Below, piece after piece: positions 44,711-53,767 of a DNA stretch of 64,000 bases. The notes beneath the pieces are model-generated. The model saw nothing but the letters and a program-made list of their open reading frames with translations. It was not told the origin of the DNA and did not search any database. The DNA is from Sva-07 sp963752815 (lineage in GTDB: Bacteria > Actinomycetota > Acidimicrobiia > Acidimicrobiales > Ilumatobacteraceae), in the NCBI GenBank assembly GCA_963752815.1, contig CAVVZI010000006.1, positions 496,001 to 560,000 on the forward strand, read 5' to 3'. The translations under genes and the position numbers were made by a program. Each line of letters begins with the position of its first letter. Position 1 is the first letter of the stretch.

Positions 44711-45738
44711 TGGCCGGTACCGGCAAGGCCCACCTCCGCGAGGGCGACAACGTGCTGCGGGTCGAAGACCTGGTGGTCGAGTTCAAGACCGGGCGTCATG
44801 TCACCGTCAAGGCGGTGTCGGGCATCAGCCTCGACGTGCGCCGCGGCGAGACACTCGGGATCGTCGGTGAGTCGGGCTGCGGCAAGAGCACCACGGGACG
44901 GGCGATCATGCAGATCCCCAGGCCCACCTCGGGCACCGTCGTGTTCGAGGGTCAGGACCTCACGAAGTTGAACCCAACCCAACTGCGCGAAGCCCGGACC
45001 AAGGTGCAGATGATCTTCCAGGATCCGATCTCGTCGCTCAACCCGCGCCGCACGGTGCGCGAGAGCGTGCTCGAACCCCTCGAGATCTGGAAACGTGGCA
45101 CGCCCGCCGAACGCGACACGCTCGTCGACGAGATCCTCGAGTCGGTCGGCATCGACCCGCAACGCGCCGCGGAGAGCCGGCCCCACCAGTTCTCCGGTGG
45201 CCAGTGCCAGCGGATCTCGGTCGCCAGGGCGCTCGTGCTCGACCCGACGATGATCATCTGCGACGAGCCGGTGTCGGCGCTCGACGTGAGCGTGCAGGCG
45301 CAGGTGCTGAACCTGCTCGAGGACCTGAAGGTCAAGTACGGGTTGACGTTGATGTTCATCGCCCACGACCTGGCCGTCGTGAAGAACATCAGCGATCGGG
45401 TGGCGGTGATGTACCTCGGCAAACTCTGCGAGGTGGCGCCGAGCGACGACCTGTACGCCCGCCCGGCCCATCCCTACACGAACGTCCTGTTGAAGTCGAT
45501 CCCGGAGCCCGATCCGTTCGCCGACCATTCGGTGGCCGATCTGGTCGGCGAGTTGCCGTCGCCGGTCAACCCGCCGTCGGGGTGCCGATTCCACACACGC
45601 TGTCCGAACGCGGACGAGGTGTGCCGGACCGACGAGCCGCAGCTGCGGTCGATGGGCAACGACCATTTCGTGGCCTGCCACCACCCGATGGAGACCCCGG
45701 TCGTCATCAACCACTCCCCCGCCACCGCCCTCGCCTGA
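44710..45738 (+). CDS. Oligopeptide ABC transporter ATPase (DppF/OppF-like)
   Basis: Predicted 342 aa. Walker A GIVGESGCGKSTTGRAIMQI, Q-loop MIFQDPISSLNPRRTV, signature FSGGQCQRISVARALV, Walker B IICDEPVSALDVSVQ, and CRFHTRCPNADEVC at the end. ATG overlaps the D-subunit stop by one base (TGATG). It closes the five-gene operon; two family B repeats follow. Confidence 0.95.
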
Positions 45739-45766
45739 ACCCTCCCGGCGACACGCGATCGACCGA

Positions 45767-45809
45767 GCGATGTAGTTGTCGGGCGCCATTGCCCCGACAT
45801 CGCCATCGC
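45767..45809. repeat. 43-bp palindromic repeat family B, copy 2
   Basis: GCGATG outer arm with CATCGC, and inner TGTCGGG pairing with CCCGACA. This copy has the most perfect inner stem. It lies 28 bp after the OppF-like stop. Confidence 0.8.
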
Positions 45810-45828
45810 CTGACGACCGACCGACTCA

Positions 45829-45871
45829 GCGATGTAGATGTGGGGCGCTATGGGCCCAACATCGCCATCGC
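45829..45871. repeat. 43-bp palindromic repeat family B, copy 3
   Basis: Same outer arms, inner TGTGGGGC with GGGCCCAACA (diverged). It starts 62 bp after copy 2 starts. Flanking CTCA and TGAG extend the palindrome. Lies in the gap before the convergent enoyl-CoA hydratase stop (45900). Confidence 0.8.
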
Positions 45872-45899
45872 CTGAGCCGCTGGCCGCCCGTCGTCCGGG

Positions 45900-46703
45900 T
45901 CAGGCGTTGCGGAACTCGGGCGGCCGCTTCTCCAGGAACGCCTTCATCGCCTCACGGTGGTCGGCCGTGGCCGAGGCCATGATCTGCTGACGGTTCTCCA
46001 GGTCGATCGCCGCCTGCATGCCCGGGATCTCGAGCGCTGTCCACATCGCCTCCTTGGTGAGGGCGACACCGAACGGCGTGTTCGACATGATCAGTTCGGC
46101 CTTGGCGAGCGCGAGGTCGGCCAGTTCGGCATCGGCGACACGTTCGATCACGAGCCCGATCCGCAACGCCTCGTCGGATTGGAAGACCCGGCCCGTGAGC
46201 ATCAACTCCTGTGATCGCGCCACCCCGACGATCCTCGGGAGCAACCACGAAGTGCCGATGTCGCATGCCGACAGGCCGATCTTGATGAACGCCGCGGAGA
46301 ACTTGGCCGACTCGGCGGCGAGACGCACGTCCGAACCGAGGACGAGTGCGAATCCACCGCCGGCGGCCGCACCATTGACCGCCGCGATGACCGGCTGCGG
46401 GAGCGAGCGCAGATGCGGGATCAACGTGGCGATGTGCTTCTGCACCGCGAAGCCGGTTTGTGTCGGGCCGAGGTGAGCGGTGTGCGGTGCGGTTCCGTAC
46501 CCGCCGAGATCGAGCCCGGAACAGAAGCCGCGCCCGGCCCCGGTGATGATCACCACCCGAGCGACCGGGTCGACGGCGATGTCGTCGAGGTGGCGGTGCA
46601 GGGATTCCACCATGTCGGCCGTCATCGCGTTCAGCGAATCCGGACGGTTCAGGGTCAGTTGCACCACACCGGCGCGGGGTTCGTGGCGTTCGACATCGGA
46701 CAT
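45900..46703 (-). CDS. Enoyl-CoA hydratase/isomerase family protein
   Basis: Predicted 267 aa crotonase: QLTLNRPDSLNAMTADMVES, GRGFCSGLDLGGYG (oxyanion hole), AAVNGAAAGGGFALVLGSDV (second oxyanion residue), FIKIGLSACDIGTSWLLPRI, and EAMKAFLEKRPPEF at the end. Asp in LSACDIGTSW replaces the second catalytic Glu of true hydratases, so isomerase or another crotonase activity is possible. Divergent from the glycosylase gene with 60 bp between starts. Confidence 0.9.
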   Translation of the reverse strand: MSDVERHEPRAGVVQLTLNRPDSLNAMTADMVESLHRHLDDIAVDPVARVVIITGAGRGFCSGLDLGGYGTAPHTAHLGPTQTGFAVQKHIATLIPHLRSLPQPVIAAVNGAAAGGGFALVLGSDVRLAAESAKFSAAFIKIGLSACDIGTSWLLPRIVGVARSQELMLTGRVFQSDEALRIGLVIERVADAELADLALAKAELIMSNTPFGVALTKEAMWTALEIPGMQAAIDLENRQQIMASATADHREAMKAFLEKRPPEFRNA

Positions 46704-46763
46704 GGCTGCATCGTTGCTGATGGTGCTTCGTGGCGACGATTCGAGGCTGGTACCGTCGCCCGG

Positions 46764-47744
46764 ATGCCTGCGGTCGCTCTGCCCACACCGGTGCCGATCA
46801 GGCCGTTCGATACACCGGACCCATTCACCTCGATCGGTACCCCGGTCAACGTGGCCGCCACGCTGGCGCCCTTCCGGCACGGCCGGATCGACCCGACCAC
46901 GGTGCTCCGTGCGCTCGGCCGTGGCCGCACCGCGTCGGGAACGTTCCTCCACGCCACGCACACCCCCGACGGGCCCGGCACCGTACGGCTCCGGTGGGCC
47001 GGTGGGCGCCACGACGTCGACAGCTACGGGAGCGGGGGCGACTGGCTCGCCGCGCGAATCCCGCGGATGCTCGGCCACGGCGACACCGGGCTCGCGGGCG
47101 TCGACATGGCGGGCTGGTCGCCGACGGTGGTCGCCGCCCTGCACGCTTCGAGCGACGTCGCGATCGGTGCCGGCTCGAACCTGTACCACGAGCTGCTGCC
47201 CACGATCGTCGAGCAGCGCATCACGGGTCTCGAGGCCCATCGGCAGTGGCGACGTCTGTGCGCCGAACTGGGCGAGCCGGCACCCGGACCGTTCACCGGC
47301 CTCCTTCTTCCGCCGGCGCCCGAGCGCCTGCTCGGTCGGCCGGCCTGGTGGTTCCATCCGCTCGGCATCGAGCGCAAGCGGGCGGCCGCGCTCGTCGAGA
47401 TCGCCCGCCATCCCGCCCGGCTCTGGGAGTGGGCCGACCTGCCACCCCACGTCGCGGCCGGCAAGCTGCGGCTGCTGCCCGGGGTCGGCGCCTGGACCGT
47501 CGGCACCGTGCTGGGGACCGCCATGGGCGATCCCGACGCGGTCGCCGTCGGCGACTACCACTTGAAGAACGTGGTCGGGTACGCCCTCGCCGGCGAGGCC
47601 CGCGCCACGGACGAACGCATGCTCGAACTCCTGACGCCGTACGCCGGCCAGCGCGGCCGAGTCATCCGCGCTCTGTTGCGCCACGGACATCGCGCCCCGA
47701 AATTCGGTCCGCGCCAGCGGATCCTGCCGATGTCACGCTGGTGA
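46764..47744 (+). CDS. AlkA-like DNA-3-methyladenine glycosylase (HhH-GPD)
   Basis: Predicted 326 aa. The helix-hairpin-helix LRLLPGVGAWTVGTVLGTAM is followed by the catalytic Asp region DAVAVGDYHLKN. The N-terminal half (PFRHGRIDPTTVLRALGRGR, GTFLHATHT) matches actinobacterial AlkA-like proteins. It should excise alkylated or damaged bases. TACCGT (46751-46756) lies 7 nt before the ATG. The C-terminal GQRGRVIRALLRHGHRAPKF is basic. Confidence 0.88.
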   Translation: MPAVALPTPVPIRPFDTPDPFTSIGTPVNVAATLAPFRHGRIDPTTVLRALGRGRTASGTFLHATHTPDGPGTVRLRWAGGRHDVDSYGSGGDWLAARIPRMLGHGDTGLAGVDMAGWSPTVVAALHASSDVAIGAGSNLYHELLPTIVEQRITGLEAHRQWRRLCAELGEPAPGPFTGLLLPPAPERLLGRPAWWFHPLGIERKRAAALVEIARHPARLWEWADLPPHVAAGKLRLLPGVGAWTVGTVLGTAMGDPDAVAVGDYHLKNVVGYALAGEARATDERMLELLTPYAGQRGRVIRALLRHGHRAPKFGPRQRILPMSRW

Positions 47745-47748
47745 ACCG

Positions 47749-49024
47749 ATGATGACCGAACCGATGACCACCGCTCCATCGCCCACCGCCGACGCACCGG
47801 CGCGACGACTCACCGACTGGCACCGCGCGACTGATCGTCGGAATGATCGCCTACGTCGTGTCGCGGATGTGCGTGCTCGCCGCCGCCGGCGTGCGCGCCG
47901 CGCAGATGGTGGTCGACAGCCGCACGCTCGCCCGGCTCGGCGGAACCACGCCACACGAACCGGGCGCCGTCCACACGATCACCGAGGTGCTCACGTCCTG
48001 GGACGGTCGGTGGTACCTGGACATCGTTCGGAACGGCTATCCGAGTTCGATCCCGCAGAACATCACGTACAGCCAGTCCCAAGCACGAGCGGCGTTCTTC
48101 CCCGTGTATCCGTGGCTCGCGCGTGCCGTCGACGTCGTGCTGCCCGGCGGCGACACCTTCGCGGCGATCTTCGTGAACATCGTGCTCGGCGCCGTCGCCG
48201 TGGTGTTGGTCGGGCTCCTCGCCAGGGAGCTGTACGGCGTGCGGGTCGCATCGCGGGCGATGGTGTTGTTCGCCGTCTTCCCCGGCAGCTTCGTGCTGTC
48301 GTTCACGTACTCCGAGGCGACGCTGATCGTGCTCGCCGCAGCGTGCCTGCTGTTCCTGCTGCGGGAGAAGTGGTGGCTCGCCGGCGTCGCGGCGATGCTC
48401 GGCACCGCCACTCGACCCAACGGTGTGGCGCTCGTCGCGGCCTGCGCGGTGGCCAGTTTCCTGGCGATCCGCCGGACCCGCGCCTGGGGTTCGCTCGTCG
48501 CGGTGGTCCTGTCACCGCTCGGCTTCATCTTCTTCCAGCTGTACGTCGACCACACGGCCGGCGAGCGGGGCGCCTGGTTCCGCGTGCAGCGCGAGGCCTG
48601 GGCGGAGGGAACGAGCTACGGCGCCACCGCCGTGTCCAAAACCGCTGACTTCCTCGTCCACCCACTGTCGTCGCCGACCGACGCCCTGACCGCGCTGTCG
48701 ATGGTCGCGCTGGTCGCCATGATCTGGTGCGCCTGGAAGGTCCGGCTGCATCCCGTGCTGGCGTCGTACTGCGCGGTCGTCGTCGGTCTGATGCTGATGA
48801 CCCAGACCGTCACGGCCCGCCCACGCTTCTTGATCACCGCGTTCCCGCTGATCATCGCCGTCGCCGCCTGGTGGCCCGAACGGCAGCGTGCCGCAGACGG
48901 TGCCGGCGAGGTCGACGACCGGCTCAACTGGGCGACGACAGGGTGGGACATGACGCTCGTGCTCGGCGGCGCCGGCATCGCGGTCCTCACGGGGCTGTAC
49001 GCGGTGTTCGGGGCGATTCCGTGA
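47749..49024 (+). CDS. PIG-V-like membrane mannosyltransferase (one frameshift)
   Basis: One base removed near 47827 gives about 424 aa. The N-terminal 26 residues (MMTEPMTTAPSPTADA...) join IVGMIAYVVSRMCVLAAAGV. GT-C features: SWDGRWYLDIVRNGYP (acidic catalytic motif of the PIG-V family), FFPVYPWLARAVD, SEATLIVLAAACLLFLL and several other helices. These enzymes transfer mannose from a polyprenyl-phosphate donor on the outer face, which suits the DPM1-like enzyme encoded next. Start overlaps nothing; the glycosylase gene ends 4 bp upstream. The stop overlaps the next start (GTGA). Confidence 0.82.
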
Positions 49025-49776
49025 TCCGTCCGCTCGTCGTCGTGCCGACCCACAACGAAGCCGACAACATCGGGCGTCTCATCAAGGAGTTGCGGGACGT
49101 CCTGCCGACCACCGACGTGCTGGTCATCGACGATGCGTCGACCGACGACACCCGCAAGATCGTGCACGAACTCGCAGCGGCGGACGGCGCCCTGCGCCTC
49201 GTCGAGCGCGACGCCAAGCACGGTCTGGGCGACGCCTACCTGCACGCGTTCGGCATCGCGCTCGCCGAGAAGTACGACGCCGTGGTGCAGCTCGACGCGG
49301 ACCTCTCCCACGATCCGGCGATGCTGCCGATGATGCTCGACCTCGCCGATCGCGGCATCGCGCTCGTGATCGGCTCCCGGTACATCCCGGGGGGCACGGT
49401 GAGCGGATGGCCCCGCCGGCGCACCTGGTTGTCGCGCTGGGGCAACCGCTATGTCGCGATCATGCTCGGCCTCGCCATCAACGACGCGACCGCCGGGTTC
49501 CGCGTGTACCGCACCGACACACTCGGCGCCATCGGCCTCGACGGTGTCCAGGCGAGCGGGTACGGGTTCCAGGTCGAGATGGCCTATCGGGTGGTGCGGT
49601 CGGGCCTCAGCGTGGTCGAGGTACCGATCTCGTTCACCGACCGCGTGGCAGGCGCGTCGAAGATGGGACTGCCGATCGTCGCCGAAGCGTTCTGGCTCGT
49701 CACGATCTGGGGCATCCAGGACATGGTCAGCCTCAAGCGTCGCCGGCGTGCCTATCGGACGGTCGACGAACCCTGA
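49021..49776 (+). CDS. Polyprenyl-phosphate mannosyltransferase-like GT2 (DPM1/Ppm1 type)
   Basis: Predicted 251 aa. GT2 motifs PLVVVPTHNEADNIGRLIKE, VIDDASTDDT, QLDADLSHDPAMLP and VIGSRYIPGGTVSGWP are those of dolichol-/polyprenol-phosphate mannose synthases. It makes the lipid-linked sugar donor used by GT-C enzymes such as the PIG-V-like and AftD-like proteins in this operon. The GTG start overlaps the preceding stop. Confidence 0.9.
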   Translation: MIRPLVVVPTHNEADNIGRLIKELRDVLPTTDVLVIDDASTDDTRKIVHELAAADGALRLVERDAKHGLGDAYLHAFGIALAEKYDAVVQLDADLSHDPAMLPMMLDLADRGIALVIGSRYIPGGTVSGWPRRRTWLSRWGNRYVAIMLGLAINDATAGFRVYRTDTLGAIGLDGVQASGYGFQVEMAYRVVRSGLSVVEVPISFTDRVAGASKMGLPIVAEAFWLVTIWGIQDMVSLKRRRRAYRTVDEP

Positions 49777-49836
49777 CTGACCCCTGATCGAGCCGCACCA
49801 GATCGACAGGGCCTGATTGCTACGATTCGGAACCCC

Positions 49837-50178
49837 ATGCGTCTGCCGTCGTCGATCTCTCCGCCGGTGGGGCGCTTCGCCGACGCGCTGCTCGCGATCG
49901 ACCTCCCCGACCTCGATCCGCAGCGCCGCGCGACCACGATCGAGTTCATCGAAGGGCGCATCACGACCCTTCCGTCGTTCACCCGCTTCGGCGTCGTGGT
50001 GATCGCCTTCACACTCGACGCGATCAGCCGGATCGTCGGTCTCGACCGGGTGATCTCGTTCGTCGGATCGAAGCCGCTCCCCCTCCTCGCCGAGTATCCC
50101 CGCCTGATCCGTTCTCTGGCCTACGCGTTCGTGTGGGAGACGTGGCCCGCCACGACGAGCACGGGAGCGGCGTCGTGA
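49837..50178 (+). CDS. Small protein coupled to the GMC oxidoreductase
   Basis: Predicted 113 aa. No family recognised. It has an N-terminal polar part (DLPDLDPQRRATTIEFIEGR), one hydrophobic stretch (FGVVVIAFTLDAISRIVG) and a second amphipathic end (YPRLIRSLAYAFVWETWP). Its stop overlaps the GMC start (GTGA), so translation is coupled, which suggests a partner or membrane tether. TACGAT (49821-49826) is 10 nt before the ATG; it may start a sub-operon. Confidence 0.65.
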   Translation: MRLPSSISPPVGRFADALLAIDLPDLDPQRRATTIEFIEGRITTLPSFTRFGVVVIAFTLDAISRIVGLDRVISFVGSKPLPLLAEYPRLIRSLAYAFVWETWPATTSTGAAS

Positions 50179-51623
50179 CCGCACCGGTCCGTCACGACTG
50201 CGACGTCCTGATCATCGGATCGGGAGCGGGCGGCGCCACCACGGCGGCGATCCTCGCCGAGGCCGGCCTCGACGTGATCGTGGTCGAGGAGGGGCCGTGG
50301 GTCGAGCAGGGATCGGTCGTGCCGTTCTCGCTGGAGCAGATGGACCGCCAGTACCGCTCGGGCGGCGTCACGGTCGCCCTCGGACTCCCGTCGATCGCGT
50401 ACACCGAGGGTCGCTGTGCGGGCGGAGGCACCGAGGTGAACAGCGGTCTCTACCGGCGCCCCCCGGCCGAGACACTCGAGCGGTGGCGCACCGAATACGG
50501 CATCGCCGACTTCGACTCCGACGACATCGAGGCGATCTGCGACGAGGTGGAGCAGGCACTCAGCGTGCAAGCCGTGCCGGGCGCGCACACCGCCCCGAGC
50601 GAGAAGCTCCGCCTCGGCGCCGAGCGGCTCGGCTGGAAGCACGACGAGATCCCGCGTTGGATGGCTTATCCCGAGCAGGGCAACGCCGTCGACGGGCGGC
50701 GGCAGAGCATGACCGTCACGTACCTCCCCCGCGCCCAACGGGCCGGGGCCCGGGTGCTCGTCGAGCACCGCCTCGATCGTCTCGTGATGAACGGCGACCA
50801 AGCCGTCTCCGCCGAGTTGACCGATGCCAGCGGCGAGCGCCCGACGGCGGTCTCGATCGCGTTCCGTGACGTCTTCGTGTGCGGGGGCGCGATCCAGACG
50901 CCCGCCATCCTCCAACGGGCCGGGTTCCGGCATCGCGTCGGCCGCACGCTCGCGGTCCACCCGACGGTGAAACTCGCCGCCCGCTTCGCCACCGAGATGA
51001 ACGTGCCCGACGACGTGCCGGTGCACCAGGTGAAGGAGTTCTCCCCCGACATCTCCTTCGGTGGTTCGGCCAGCCATCCGGGGCTGATCGCCCTCGCGCT
51101 GAGCGACAACTGGCGCGCGTTCGGTGCGGCGATCACCGCGTGGCCGCAGATCGCCGTGTACTACGCGGCGATCACGAGTCAGGGCCGTGGTTGGGTGCAG
51201 GCGGTGCCCGGCCTGCGCGATCCGATCGTCACGTACCGGCTCACCAAACGGGACCGGCATCTCCTCGGCCAGGGCCTGGCGCGCCTGGCCCTGCTGATGC
51301 TCGAAGCCGACGCCCTCGAGGTGTACCCCTCGTTCCGCGACGCACCGAGCGTCCGGACGCGTGCGGATCTCGCGACGATGACCGCCGCGTTCGCCGCATC
51401 GTCGGCGAGCGTGATGACGGTCCACCTGTGCTCGACCGTGCCGATGGGCGAGCGGACGGAGCGATGCGCCGCCGACAGCTTCGGAACGGTGCACGGTGCA
51501 CGCAACGTCCATGTCAACGACGCCTCGCTGCTGCCCGACGCGCCGGGTGTGAACCCGCAGGCTTCGGTGATGGCGGTCGCCATCCGCAATGCCCGCCGCT
51601 TCGTCGATCGACGGTCGGCATGA
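50175..51623 (+). CDS. GMC-family FAD oxidoreductase
   Basis: Predicted 482 aa. FAD motif VLIIGSGAGGATTAAILAEA, then EGRCAGGGTEVNSGLYRRPP (GMC N-domain), FVCGGAIQTPAILQRAG, and the C-terminal HLCSTVPMGERTERCAAD ... GARNVHVNDASLLPDAPGVN, where His and Asn match the GMC catalytic pair. Alcohol groups on sugars, sterols or glycerol are typical substrates. No signal peptide, so cytoplasmic. It is embedded between glycosyltransferase genes and two epimerase-type genes. Confidence 0.9.
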   Translation: MTAPVRHDCDVLIIGSGAGGATTAAILAEAGLDVIVVEEGPWVEQGSVVPFSLEQMDRQYRSGGVTVALGLPSIAYTEGRCAGGGTEVNSGLYRRPPAETLERWRTEYGIADFDSDDIEAICDEVEQALSVQAVPGAHTAPSEKLRLGAERLGWKHDEIPRWMAYPEQGNAVDGRRQSMTVTYLPRAQRAGARVLVEHRLDRLVMNGDQAVSAELTDASGERPTAVSIAFRDVFVCGGAIQTPAILQRAGFRHRVGRTLAVHPTVKLAARFATEMNVPDDVPVHQVKEFSPDISFGGSASHPGLIALALSDNWRAFGAAITAWPQIAVYYAAITSQGRGWVQAVPGLRDPIVTYRLTKRDRHLLGQGLARLALLMLEADALEVYPSFRDAPSVRTRADLATMTAAFAASSASVMTVHLCSTVPMGERTERCAADSFGTVHGARNVHVNDASLLPDAPGVNPQASVMAVAIRNARRFVDRRSA

Positions 51624-51651
51624 GCCCGGCCGCAATGATCGAGTCCCCGGC

Positions 51652-52704
51652 ATGATCGAGCACCCGGGCACGACGGTGATCACCGGTGCCGGTGGTTGGC
51701 TCGGCACCGGCCTGGTGGCCGCGTTCTCCGGCGCCGGCGACCGCCGCCGCACCGGCCGGCTGCGCCTCCTGGTGCGCGACCGCGACGACGAGACGAGATT
51801 GCTCGCGCTGACCGATGGCGCCGGCCTGACCGTCGAGGTCGTCGTCGGCGACATCAGCCGGGCGGACACGATCGACCGGCTGTTCGAGGGCGTGACCGGG
51901 AGCGTCGACGTCCTGCACACCGCCGGCGTCATCCATCCGGCATCGATGGGCGATTTCGAGCAGGTCAACCACGTGGGCACCGCCAACGTGCTCGCCGGCG
52001 CGACAGCCGCCGGCGTGCGGCGCATGGTCCACGTGTCGTCGAACAGCCCGTTCGGTACGAACCCGGAGCGACGTGACACGTTCCGCAACGACGAGCCCTA
52101 CCACCCCTATCTCGGCTACGGCCGCTCGAAGATGGAGGCCGAACTGCGGGTGCTCGAGGCGGCGGAACGCGGGTTGAACGTCGTGATGGTGCGGCCGCCG
52201 TGGTTCTACGGCCCGCACCAGCCCGCCCGCCAGACCACGTTCTTCACCCTCGTGCGGACCGGCCGATTCCCGGTGTTCGGCGACGGCGGCCAGCGCCGGT
52301 CGATGGTCTACATCGACAACCTCGTCGACGGACTCGTGCGCGCCGAACTGACGCCCACCGACGCCGGCCTGGCGTGGTGGATCGCCGACGCTCGCGCCTA
52401 CACGGTTGCCGAGATCGTCGACACCGTCGGGCGCGCCCTGCGCGACGAGGGGTTCGACAACGTCAAACCGAACCGGTTGAAGCTGCCCGAACTGGCCGGC
52501 GACGTGGCCGAGCGGCTCGACGGCATCCTGCAGAAGCGCGGCCGCTACGTCCAGCAACTGCACGTGCTCGGCGAGATGAACAAGACGATCGCCGTCGACA
52601 TCGACGCCGCCCGGCGCGACCTGGGCTACGAACCGGCCGTCGAGTTGTACGACGGCATGCGCCGCAGCATCCGCTGGTGCATCGAGCAAGGCATTCAACT
52701 GTGA
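51652..52704 (+). CDS. NAD-dependent epimerase/dehydratase (3-beta-HSD-like), first copy
   Basis: Predicted 350 aa. Extended SDR: TTVITGAGGWLGTGLVAAFS (GxxGxxG), HVSSNSPFGTN, YLGYGRSKMEAEL (Tyr and Lys), VRPPWFYGP, and GDGGQRRSMVYIDNLVDGL. It could oxidise/reduce or epimerise a nucleotide- or lipid-linked sugar. 28 bp after the GMC gene. In-frame ATGs exist upstream, but 51652 gives a clean N-terminus. Confidence 0.88.
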   Translation: MIEHPGTTVITGAGGWLGTGLVAAFSGAGDRRRTGRLRLLVRDRDDETRLLALTDGAGLTVEVVVGDISRADTIDRLFEGVTGSVDVLHTAGVIHPASMGDFEQVNHVGTANVLAGATAAGVRRMVHVSSNSPFGTNPERRDTFRNDEPYHPYLGYGRSKMEAELRVLEAAERGLNVVMVRPPWFYGPHQPARQTTFFTLVRTGRFPVFGDGGQRRSMVYIDNLVDGLVRAELTPTDAGLAWWIADARAYTVAEIVDTVGRALRDEGFDNVKPNRLKLPELAGDVAERLDGILQKRGRYVQQLHVLGEMNKTIAVDIDAARRDLGYEPAVELYDGMRRSIRWCIEQGIQL

Positions 52705-52717
52705 ACGGCATCCGATC

Positions 52718-53767
52718 GTGACGAACTATCTCGTCACGGGTGGCAGCGGATACTTCGGTTCGCTCCTCGTCGCCCGCCTCGCCACGCCCGACAACCGTGT
52801 CCGCGTGCTCGACCTGAACGATGCGTCCGACCGGCCGGCCGACGTCGAGTTCGTGCAGGGCGACGTGCGCGACATGACGGTCGTGCGCGGGGCCGTCGAG
52901 GGAATCGACGTCGTGATGAACAACGTGGCCCAGGTGCCGCTCGCCCGCGACGCCGACCTGCTGCGGACGGTCAACGTCGATGGCACCGTCAATCTCCTCG
53001 CGGCGAGCGCCGCCGCCGGTGTGGCCAAGGTGATCCACACCTCGTCGAGCGCGGTGTTCGGTGTGCCGAAGGCGAACCCGGTGATGCCGACCACGGTGCC
53101 CTCGCCGATGGAGGCGTACGGGCACGCCAAGCTGGCCGCCGAATGGGCGTGCCTGGCCGCCGCTCGCGACGGGCTCGATGTGTCCATCGTGCGGCCCCGG
53201 ACGATCCTCGGTCACGGCCGGCTCGGCATCTTCGGCATCCTGTTCGACTGGATCGCCGACGGGCACGACCCGATCGTGCTCGGTGACGGGACCAACCGGT
53301 ACCAGTTCGTCCATTCCGACGATCTGGCCGAGGCGTGCGTCCTGGCGGCGTCGGTCGAAGGACCCGACATCTTCAACGTCGGCACCGATCGGTTCGGCAC
53401 GATGCGCGAGACGCTCGCCGACCTCTGCGAGCACGCCGGCACCGGCGCCACGGTCCGGTCGTTGCCGGCCGCACCGGCGTCGCTCGGGATGCGGGTCAGT
53501 GCCGCGCTCGGCATCTCCCCGTTCGCGCCGTACCACTGGATGATGTACTCCAAGTCGATGTGGTTCGACCTCGACCACCTCCAGCGCAGCCTCGCGTGGA
53601 AGCCGGCATGGTCGACGGCGGACATGTTCGCCCAGAGTTACGACTGGTTCCTCGCCAATCGGGCGAGTGTCGATGATGCCGGCGCATCGCATCACCGCCG
53701 CAGCGCCCGCCAGGGCGTGCTGTCGATCGTGAAGCGCTGGTCGAGCCTGCTGCCCGAGGCACGTTGA
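52718..53767 (+). CDS. NAD-dependent epimerase/dehydratase, second copy
   Basis: Predicted 349 aa. Extended SDR: YLVTGGSGYFGSLLVARL, VQGDVRDMTVVRGAVEGIDV, TSSSAVFGVPKANP, EAYGHAKLAAEWA (Tyr/Lys), RPRTILGHGRLG, and YQFVHSDDLAEACVLA. It is not a duplicate of the preceding gene but a separate subfamily. GTG start, 13 bp after its neighbour; its stop overlaps the AftD TTG start. Confidence 0.88.
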   Translation: MTNYLVTGGSGYFGSLLVARLATPDNRVRVLDLNDASDRPADVEFVQGDVRDMTVVRGAVEGIDVVMNNVAQVPLARDADLLRTVNVDGTVNLLAASAAAGVAKVIHTSSSAVFGVPKANPVMPTTVPSPMEAYGHAKLAAEWACLAAARDGLDVSIVRPRTILGHGRLGIFGILFDWIADGHDPIVLGDGTNRYQFVHSDDLAEACVLAASVEGPDIFNVGTDRFGTMRETLADLCEHAGTGATVRSLPAAPASLGMRVSAALGISPFAPYHWMMYSKSMWFDLDHLQRSLAWKPAWSTADMFAQSYDWFLANRASVDDAGASHHRRSARQGVLSIVKRWSSLLPEAR

